DNA of 20,951 nucleotides, taken from contig DCGV01000074.1 of the NCBI GenBank assembly GCA_002314725.1, forward strand, positions 1 through 20,951, read 5' to 3'. The first letter of the stretch is position 1; every line of letters starts with the position of its first letter. The translations under genes were made by a program, and so were the position numbers. Origin of the DNA: Bacteroidales bacterium UBA1769. Its GTDB lineage: Bacteria; Bacteroidota; Bacteroidia; Bacteroidales; UBA932. Below the pieces are notes generated by a model that saw nothing but the letters and a program-made list of their open reading frames with translations, was not told where the DNA came from and did no database searches. This document shows positions 1-5,892 of the stretch, piece by piece.

Positions 1-25
1 AAACAATTATAAATCAACAATCTCA

Positions 26-57
26 AGACGTTCGAAAGGTGACTTTTCGGACGGTCT
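26..57. repeat. Imperfect inverted repeat upstream of the lipoprotein gene
   Basis: Bases 26-38 can pair with 44-57 around a five-base loop (39-43): 13 pairs, two of them G-T, with one bulged G at 53. No T-run follows; a run of nine G follows instead, so it does not look like a classical intrinsic terminator. The left arm contains AGACGTTCGA (26-35), which matches nine of ten positions of the class I Bacteroides fragilis invertible-promoter repeat as I remember it (ARACGTTCGT). It could be an inversion half site, an operator or RNA structure, or the tail of an upstream gene's terminator. The pairing is seen directly; any function is inference. Confidence 0.4.
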
Positions 58-85
58 GGGGGGGGGTAGTTGTACCTTTCCTTTG
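55..85 (+). promoter_or_regulatory. Weak candidate promoter for the lipoprotein gene
   Basis: A -7-like box TTCCTTTG (78-85, seven of eight matches to TAnnTTTG) lies 19 bases after a -33-like TCTG (55-58). The spacer contains the nine-G run. An overlapping alternative -7 box, TACCTTTC (73-80), would leave a spacer that is too short. The predicted leader would be about 80 bases. Both boxes are imperfect, so this call is tentative; the true promoter may lie left of the window. Confidence 0.3.
58..66. repeat. Homopolymeric run of nine G
   Basis: Nine consecutive G residues lie 105 bases upstream of the lipoprotein start codon and directly after the inverted repeat. The surrounding DNA is AT-rich, so the run stands out. 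Homopolymeric G tracts of this length are prone to slipped-strand mispairing in many bacteria. The tract falls in the spacer of the candidate promoter at 55-85, where a length change would alter spacing. Confidence 0.6.
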
Positions 86-171
86 TAAAGAATTTAACAG
101 CGCTTGCTGTCCTGTAGTGGGACGGTGAGCGTTTTTTGTTGTTGAAAACAATTAATAATTCAAATAAACGT

Positions 172-2985
172 ATGAAGAAATTCTTAAACTTTTTCGTTCT
201 CACGGCAGTAGTTGCTTTGACAGCGACATCCTGCTACCAAGAGGAGATCGACAACCTACAGAAGCAGATTGACGAACTTACAGGCAGCACTATTGCTACC
301 ATCGATTCTCAGATTAAGAACATCAACGCATCTATCACTGATTTACAGAGTGTTGAAAACTCATTGAGTGGATATATCACATCTCTTCAGAGTGACAACT
401 CCAAGATTAAAGGTCAGATTGAAGATTTGACTGCTGTTGACAAAAATCTTTCAACCAAGATCGATGAATTGAAATCTTTCGTTAATGGCGAACTTAAATC
501 ATCCAAGGATTGGGCAAATGCCACATTCGCGACACTTGCTCAATATGATTCATTGGCAACAGTTGTAGCTGGTATCCCAGCGAAGATTGAGGCAATAAGC
601 AAGGCTCTCGGCGATGCAAAGAGTGAAATCACAGCAGATTATGAGAAAGCCATAAAAGATGCCGTTTCAGCTAGTGAGGAGTCGATGAAGAGTTGGGTTA
701 ACGAAAAGCTTACTGACTATTATACAATCGCTCAATTAAATGCAACTCTTGATTCTCTTGGACAATCACAGAGTGCCGTTGATTCAACAATCAATGCGAA
801 GATTGACGAGCAGAAAGTTGCCCTTGATACAGCTAAGAGCCAGATAACTGCTGCATATCAATCAGCTATCAAAACTGCAGTGGATTCCCTTGAAGGTAAG
901 ATCAATACAAAACTTGCTCAGGATATAGCAACTGCACAAAGCACTCTTAACGGTCAGATAACCGCAATTAATACAGAGATAACAAATATTAAGAGTCGTC
1001 TAGATGCAGTAGAAGCGAATATCAACGCTCTTATCGCGCAGATTCAGAGTGTCAGAGTGATTCCTCAATATAGCGACGGAAGTGTCGAATTGCTAGATGC
1101 ATATGATACCATCAGTTTTGACATCAAACCTACCTCAGCAGCACAAGCCCTAGCTGATGCATGGAAGATCGCAAATAATGAAAACAGAGCGAAGATGGTG
1201 TCTTTCAAGATTCAGGAAGTTATGACCAAAGGTACTGCTCCAACTGCTGTTATTGACACAGTATTCTGCGAAAACGGAGAATTCAAGGTTTACGCTCAGT
1301 TCCAAAATCTCCCGGACAATGCGGCTGCATCACTTGTAATTTCAAGCGGCAAGAGCGATTTGTCATCTGAGTATTTCAATCTGTATCAGAACAACAACTA
1401 TTTCTACTTCGAGGCACTAGAAGCTGGTACGGTGGTTTCAATGAAAAGATACGAAGATGAAGATACGCCTCCAGTAGTAAGTCTTCAGTACTCAACCAAC
1501 GGCTCTTCTTGGGAGACCTTCGTTGTCGGAACGACAAATGTAACCCTACCTAATATTGGTGACAAAGTCTATTTCAGAGCTGGTGACGGTGGTAATGCAA
1601 AGTTTGCAGAAAGCTCTATGGGATTCAACCATTTCAAAGCAACAGACTCTGTGAATGTTGGGGGAAATATTATGTATCTTTTGAATGGTTCAAACCTATC
1701 AAATACATTTAATACTGAAGTCAATAAGAATGCTTTCAATAGTTTATTTTATGATCTTTCGGTATTAATATCAGCATCCAATCTGAAGCTTCCAGCGACA
1801 ACTTTGGCAGAAAGATGCTATGAAAGTATGTTCGAAAAATGTAGTTCTTTAGCTGCTGCCCCATCTCTTCCAGCGACAACTTTGGCAGAAAGATGCTATG
1901 AAAGTATGTTCGAAAAATGTAGTTCTTTAGCTGCTGCTCCACCTCTTCCTGCAACAACATTAGCAGAATATTGCTATAGAGATATGTTCTGTGACTGTCA
2001 TTCTTTAACAACAGCTCCTGACCTTAAGGCCATCACCCTGTTAAATTCTTGCTATAGAAATATGTTCACCAACTGCCATAAACTCTCATCGGTGACTATG
2101 CTAGCTACGACGGGTTTATCGGCAGAAAAATGCCTCTCTCAATGGCTCCCGAGTCCCGATACAGATCCGTCGGTGACAAGCAGGACGGTGACAATCAATG
2201 CATCCTTGAATCCTAACGACACAACAGGTGCTGTGAAGATAATCAAGGAAAAATCTGCAGGTTGGGGCATCACCAACGGCACAAAGGCTCTTTACGCTTA
2301 TGAATCATACGGTTACGGCATAGAGATTGATGGTGTTGTTTGGGCTCCGGTGAACTGCGGATATGACGCAACCAACTACATATTCGGCAAGCTATATCAG
2401 TGGGGTAGGAAGGATGGTTGCGGGTACAATGATAACGCAACGTACACGGAAACTGTTATTCAAACTGCCACTGCCGGCCCAGTGTCTGCATCAAGCGAGG
2501 TTTCCAGCTATTTTTATTACACCGCCAACGAAGAGAATGATGGGTTAACTCCACTAGACTCGACCAGATGGAATAGTAAGACTGGGCCGGACAAGGAAAC
2601 TTCTCCTACAAAGACAAACTATGACCCTTGCCCAACTGGGTGGAGGGTGCCAACAGCAGCTGAGTTGAAAGATCTCAGCGAAAACAGATCAGAGTGGACA
2701 TCAAAAGATTCCCAGAACGGATATTGGTTCTCTGGAAAGACACTATATAGCGATAGTACTTCTCGAGTATTCCTCCCAGCTGCTGGTACACGTTATTTTA
2801 AAAACGGAAACTTTGATGGACGCAATAGTTCTGGCTATTATTGGTCGTCTTCTCAAAACGAAGATGCCAGCGTTAAAGAAGCGAAGGACTTATTTATAGT
2901 TTCGGAAATGATTTCCCTTAGCACCGACCATCGTGCAAATGGCTACTCCGTCCGCTGCGTCAAGGATTCAGGACAACCGCAATAA
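172..2985 (+). CDS. Surface lipoprotein: coiled coil, BspA/DUF285-like repeats, FISUMP domain
   Basis: About 937 residues from the ATG at 172. An in-frame TTG at 136 is possible, but starting at 172 gives a clean lipoprotein signal peptide (MKKFLNFFVLTAVVALTATS, then Cys21). The residues after the cysteine, Y-Q-E-E, resemble the acidic surface-export signal described for Bacteroidota lipoproteins, which suggests outer-membrane surface display. Residues about 25-300 are heptad-rich predicted coiled coil, with an internal repeat (AKSEITADYEKAIKDAV echoed by AKSQITAAYQSAIKTAV). A beta-rich middle region follows. Residues 540-643 hold four 26-residue repeats of the form LPATTLAxxCYxxMFxxCxSL, related to BspA/DUF285-type leucine-rich repeats; the first two are nearly identical in DNA. 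Residues about 713-937 match the FISUMP domain (VVWAPVNCG, CPTGWRVPTAAEL, GYYWSSS, GYSVRCVKD). The ligand is unknown; adhesion or host interaction is inference. It stands alone, closed by a terminator at 3018-3056. Confidence 0.85.
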   Translation: MKKFLNFFVLTAVVALTATSCYQEEIDNLQKQIDELTGSTIATIDSQIKNINASITDLQSVENSLSGYITSLQSDNSKIKGQIEDLTAVDKNLSTKIDELKSFVNGELKSSKDWANATFATLAQYDSLATVVAGIPAKIEAISKALGDAKSEITADYEKAIKDAVSASEESMKSWVNEKLTDYYTIAQLNATLDSLGQSQSAVDSTINAKIDEQKVALDTAKSQITAAYQSAIKTAVDSLEGKINTKLAQDIATAQSTLNGQITAINTEITNIKSRLDAVEANINALIAQIQSVRVIPQYSDGSVELLDAYDTISFDIKPTSAAQALADAWKIANNENRAKMVSFKIQEVMTKGTAPTAVIDTVFCENGEFKVYAQFQNLPDNAAASLVISSGKSDLSSEYFNLYQNNNYFYFEALEAGTVVSMKRYEDEDTPPVVSLQYSTNGSSWETFVVGTTNVTLPNIGDKVYFRAGDGGNAKFAESSMGFNHFKATDSVNVGGNIMYLLNGSNLSNTFNTEVNKNAFNSLFYDLSVLISASNLKLPATTLAERCYESMFEKCSSLAAAPSLPATTLAERCYESMFEKCSSLAAAPPLPATTLAEYCYRDMFCDCHSLTTAPDLKAITLLNSCYRNMFTNCHKLSSVTMLATTGLSAEKCLSQWLPSPDTDPSVTSRTVTINASLNPNDTTGAVKIIKEKSAGWGITNGTKALYAYESYGYGIEIDGVVWAPVNCGYDATNYIFGKLYQWGRKDGCGYNDNATYTETVIQTATAGPVSASSEVSSYFYYTANEENDGLTPLDSTRWNSKTGPDKETSPTKTNYDPCPTGWRVPTAAELKDLSENRSEWTSKDSQNGYWFSGKTLYSDSTSRVFLPAAGTRYFKNGNFDGRNSSGYYWSSSQNEDASVKEAKDLFIVSEMISLSTDHRANGYSVRCVKDSGQPQ
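1789..2100 (+). repeat. Four tandem 78-bp coding repeats (26 residues each)
   Basis: Units begin at about 1789, 1867, 1945 and 2023. Units one and two are identical over 71 bases (1789-1859 equals 1867-1937); the first mismatch is C1860 against T1938, and three more bases then match. Units three and four keep the pattern C-Y-x-x-M-F-x-x-C-x-x-L but diverge strongly in DNA. A degenerate earlier unit may lie just upstream (residues about 517-539). Each full unit carries a CX7C cysteine pair. Confidence 0.9.
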
Positions 2986-3017
2986 GCCTTCTCCGGTCAA
3001 CAAAACCGTAACTGATA

Positions 3018-3056
3018 CAAGAACGTCCCTAAGTGCAACGGACGTTCTTGTTTTTT
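3018..3056 (+). terminator. Intrinsic terminator of the lipoprotein gene
   Basis: A perfect 11-bp stem (CAAGAACGTCC 3018-3028 with GGACGTTCTTG 3040-3050) encloses an 11-base loop and is followed at once by six T (3051-3056). It lies 33 bases after the lipoprotein stop codon and upstream of the next gene's promoter, so it should insulate the two genes. Confidence 0.9.
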
Positions 3057-3086
3057 AATCTTGATTGTCTGGCAGTTTGAATAAAA

Positions 3087-3118
3087 ATTGGATTTTAAGA
3101 GAAAAAATTGTAAATTTG
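3087..3118 (+). promoter_or_regulatory. Bacteroidota-type promoter of the nucleotidyltransferase gene
   Basis: TAAATTTG (3111-3118) matches the Bacteroidota -7 consensus TAnnTTTG exactly. ATTG (3087-3090), close to the -33 consensus TTTG, lies 20 bases before it. Transcription would start near 3125, leaving a leader of about 20 bases before the ATG at 3144. Confidence 0.65.
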
Positions 3119-3143
3119 GTAAGATGTATTAAAAATTTCACGC

Positions 3144-4058
3144 ATGAAACCAACACTATTAGTATTAGCCGCCGGAATGGGCTCAAGATATGGCTCTCTG
3201 AAACAGATGGATGGACTCGGTCCAAGTGGAGAGGCGATAATTGATTACTCAATATATGATGCAATTCAAGCAGGCTTCGGCAAGGTTGTCTTTGTAATCA
3301 GGCACTCATTCGCAGAGGCATTTACTTCGATCTATAATACAGAACGTTTTGGCGGTAAAATTAAAGTCGAGACAGTATATCAGGAGCTGGATTACCTTCC
3401 TACAGGTTATACTGTGCCTGAAGGACGTGAGAAACCATGGGGAACAAATCACGCCATCATGATGGCAAAAGATGTAATCCATGAACCATTCGCAGTCATT
3501 AATTCCGATGATTTCTATGGGCGTGAAGGGTTTATGTCAATCGCCCAATTCCTTAAAAGTGTTGAAAATCACAAAGGGGAATACGCATTGGTAGGATATT
3601 ATCTAAAGAATACTCTATCTGACTTCGGTAGCGTATCCAGAGGTGAATGTTGTGTAAAAGATGGATTCCTTACAGACATCAATGAACGTCTGAAGATTGA
3701 ACGTAAAGCGGATGGAAATATCTCTTACGTAGATAACGACAAAGACGTAAAGATTGACCCGAACAGCTATGTATCAATGAATTTCTTCGGCTTTACACCA
3801 GATTATTTCGAATATTCCGACGATCTTTTCAAAGAGTTCTTGGATAGTGAAGATGCCAAAACGAATTTAAAAGCTGAATTCTTCATCCCACTTGTAACAG
3901 ACACATTGATCAGAAATAAGAAAGCAACAATGAAGGTTCTGGATTGCGATGCCAAATGGTTTGGTGTCACTTATCATGAGGACAGGCCTATTGTAGTGGA
4001 GAAGATCCAAAAGCTTGTCAATGATGGTGTATATCCAAAGAATCTTTGGAACAAGTAG
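3144..4058 (+). CDS. Sugar-nucleotidyltransferase family protein
   Basis: A 304-residue cytoplasmic protein of the NTP_transferase (GT-A-like) superfamily, which transfers a nucleotidyl group from an NTP to a sugar phosphate. The N-terminal loop LAAGMGSRYGSLKQMD (residues 8-23) is the family's nucleotide-binding signature, PWGTNHAI (98-105) fits the second binding loop, and VINSDDFYG (118-126) carries the likely metal-binding Asp pair. It resembles a conserved Bacteroidota family usually annotated only as nucleotidyltransferase. It is longer than MurU-type enzymes and lacks anything that fixes the sugar or nucleotide. It has its own promoter. Its stop codon lies two bases from the stop of the convergent prmC, with no strong terminator between. 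Fold and general activity are secure; substrate and pathway are not. Confidence 0.85.
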   Translation: MKPTLLVLAAGMGSRYGSLKQMDGLGPSGEAIIDYSIYDAIQAGFGKVVFVIRHSFAEAFTSIYNTERFGGKIKVETVYQELDYLPTGYTVPEGREKPWGTNHAIMMAKDVIHEPFAVINSDDFYGREGFMSIAQFLKSVENHKGEYALVGYYLKNTLSDFGSVSRGECCVKDGFLTDINERLKIERKADGNISYVDNDKDVKIDPNSYVSMNFFGFTPDYFEYSDDLFKEFLDSEDAKTNLKAEFFIPLVTDTLIRNKKATMKVLDCDAKWFGVTYHEDRPIVVEKIQKLVNDGVYPKNLWNK

Positions 4059-4060
4059 GG

Positions 4061-4897
4061 CTATTTAATACAAAAACGATCCTTACCCAAGAAATCTTTT
4101 TGAATTCTGGAATCGGGGAAGAGCGCAGAAACCTCTTCTCCGAATTTTTCATTTATCTCCATGAAAATATGACCTTGAGGCTTGAGCAATACCTCCGCCC
4201 AAGAAGAGATAGATTTATAAAACTTCAGAGGATCATCGTCTGGGACAAAAAGAGCTATATCAGGCTCATATTCCAGAACGTTCCTCAGCATCAATGCTCT
4301 TTCTGATTCGAGAACATAAGGTGGATTAGAAACTATTATGTCAAATTTCGGCAGGCCGCCAGGAACTCCATTCATGATATCTGCCCAGAAAAGAACAGGG
4401 TGAGCATTTTGAATCTTTTGCTTTGAAGCTATTTTCAAGGCCTCATTTGAGATATCGCAACCATACACACCGGCACCTGGGAAAGTTGCAGCTAAAGAGT
4501 ATGCAAGACAACCTGAACCAGTACATATATCCAGTATATTGAACTCCTCATCCTCATCAATATCTTCAGGGATTGATGATGCAACTATTTCAAAAAGTTC
4601 TTCAGTCTCAGGGCGAGGAATCAATACACCCTCTTTCACCTTGAACCGATATCCTGCAAATTCTACATGTCCCAATACGTATTGAACAGGGCGTCCTTTA
4701 CACAAATCATCCATAGCAGCCCCCAATTCCTCTTCCTTGGCAGGAGATATGCGAGAGTCTGGTTCACTAAAATATTTATACTCAGGGAGATTAAGTTTCG
4801 TGGACAACAATCTCACAGCAATGGACCTAGCCTCTTCCGTAGAGTAAAGAGGGGCAAGACGTTCTGTCGAAGTCGTTATGAATTGTCTGTATGTCAT
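4061..4897 (-). CDS. prmC: Release factor glutamine N5-methyltransferase PrmC (HemK)
   Basis: A 278-residue SAM-dependent methyltransferase that methylates the Gln of the GGQ motif in release factors RF1 and RF2, which improves translation termination. It shows the N-terminal helical domain (about 1-80), the family segment LIPRPETEE (92-100), the SAM-binding loop DICTGSGCLA (123-132) and the catalytic NPPY (191-194) that binds the target glutamine. Length is normal for the family. It is the last gene of the PBP1A-ddl-prmC operon; its ATG overlaps the ddl stop in an ATGA arrangement (4894-4897), pointing to translational coupling. It converges on the nucleotidyltransferase gene with a two-base gap. 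Confidence 0.95.
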   Translation of the reverse strand: MTYRQFITTSTERLAPLYSTEEARSIAVRLLSTKLNLPEYKYFSEPDSRISPAKEEELGAAMDDLCKGRPVQYVLGHVEFAGYRFKVKEGVLIPRPETEELFEIVASSIPEDIDEDEEFNILDICTGSGCLAYSLAATFPGAGVYGCDISNEALKIASKQKIQNAHPVLFWADIMNGVPGGLPKFDIIVSNPPYVLESERALMLRNVLEYEPDIALFVPDDDPLKFYKSISSWAEVLLKPQGHIFMEINEKFGEEVSALFPDSRIQKDFLGKDRFCIK

Positions 4898-5886
4898 TTC
4901 GACAAAACAGATTCTATCATGTAGGTGAAGACATCCTTAGGGTCCATACCGGCAGCTTTCAACTGAGCTGGAACCAGAGAGGCAGCGGTAAACCCAGGTA
5001 CTGAATTTATCTCAAGGAAGTATGCATCATCACCATGCAGAATATAATCAACGCGTATTATATTCTCACATCCAAATTGTTCATATATGGTGGTTGTCAT
5101 CCGATTTACCTTCTCAACTATCTCCTTTGATACAGGAGCAGGGCATATCTCGTCACTCTTGCCCAGATACTTGGCATCATAATCGAAAAACTCATTGTGC
5201 GAAATAATCTCTGTCAATGGGAGGGTAATGATTTCACCATCTTTTCTGAAAACACCGGCGGCAAGTTCAGGACCGGAAATATACTCCTCAATAAGAACTG
5301 AATCTGTTTGGGTAAAAGCAAATTCGATGGCAGGCATCAAATCCTCAATTCTCTTCACCTTTGTCACGCCGAAACTGCTTCCACCATCAGTAGGTTTTAC
5401 AAAACATGGAAGGCCCACCATTTCAACAATATTTTCAGCATCAATTTTATTGCCTTTTCTGATAAAGACATCCTTTGCCATTAAAACATCCTGATCACGA
5501 AGGAATTGTTTACATGAATATTTATCGAATGTTACTGCAGAAACAAATGATGAACAAGTTGTACATGGTACATTCATCATCTCCAGATAGGCTTGAAGCA
5601 GACCATTCTCGCCTGGATTGCCATGAATCATTATGACAGCAGCATCAAAAAGTATCTTTTTACCATTGATTACACAACTGAAATCATTCTTATCAACAGC
5701 ACAAACAGGGACCGCCTCAGCCTTGGTAGGATCACAAATGGACCAGTCACGTCCTCTTAATAATATCTCATAAAGATTATATCTCTCTTTGTCAATGTAA
5801 GTGGCAACATTCTTACCGCTTCTTACAGACACCTCCCACTCAAGTGAATTACCACCATAAAAGAGTGCAATATTCTTTTTCTCCAT
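4894..5886 (-). CDS. ddl: D-alanine--D-alanine ligase
   Basis: A 330-residue ATP-grasp enzyme that joins two D-Ala in the cytosol to make the dipeptide added by MurF to the peptidoglycan stem. Visible motifs: GGNSLEWEVS (11-20) with the N-terminal substrate Glu, HGNPGENG (88-95), KPTDGGSSFG (164-173) with the conserved Ser pair, the omega-loop region FFDYDAKY (233-240), and RVD...LEIN (278-294) with the metal ligands D280, E292 and N294. The DYxAKY segment with Tyr fits D-Ala-D-Ala rather than D-Ala-D-Lac ligases. Residue 108 is Cys (VPCTT) where the Ddl family commonly has Tyr (PYT or PYS). It sits six bases after PBP1A and overlaps prmC by four. Confidence 0.95.
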   Translation of the reverse strand: MEKKNIALFYGGNSLEWEVSVRSGKNVATYIDKERYNLYEILLRGRDWSICDPTKAEAVPVCAVDKNDFSCVINGKKILFDAAVIMIHGNPGENGLLQAYLEMMNVPCTTCSSFVSAVTFDKYSCKQFLRDQDVLMAKDVFIRKGNKIDAENIVEMVGLPCFVKPTDGGSSFGVTKVKRIEDLMPAIEFAFTQTDSVLIEEYISGPELAAGVFRKDGEIITLPLTEIISHNEFFDYDAKYLGKSDEICPAPVSKEIVEKVNRMTTTIYEQFGCENIIRVDYILHGDDAYFLEINSVPGFTAASLVPAQLKAAGMDPKDVFTYMIESVLSK

Positions 5887-5892
5887 TATTTA

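Noticed and set aside
97..123. Small hairpins (ACAGC/GCTGT and GTCC/GGAC) in the lipoprotein leader as a riboswitch
   Set aside because: The stems are four to five pairs, do not combine into a known aptamer and lack an attenuator; such pairs are expected by chance.
136..171. Twelve-residue N-terminal extension of the lipoprotein from a TTG codon
   Set aside because: The ATG at 172 starts a canonical signal peptide with a lipobox cysteine at residue 21; the extension would place polar residues before it and begins with a rare start codon.
1736..2011. A 91-codon minus-strand reading frame with an internal repeated peptide
   Set aside because: It lies wholly antisense to the 78-bp repeats of the lipoprotein gene; its repetition is a mirror of those repeats, and it has no promoter or recognisable family.
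3055..3264. Minus-strand reading frame across the terminator and the nucleotidyltransferase start
   Set aside because: It overlaps a strong terminator, a perfect promoter box and a conserved plus-strand N-terminus; it has no recognisable domain.
4034..4050. Short hairpin at the end of the nucleotidyltransferase gene as a terminator
   Set aside because: The stem is only seven pairs with a three-base loop, is AT-rich, lies within the coding sequence and is not followed by a T-run on either strand.
4046..4306. Plus-strand reading frame running on from the nucleotidyltransferase end
   Set aside because: It is antisense to the well-supported prmC 3' end and shows no domain; it begins inside the preceding gene in another frame.
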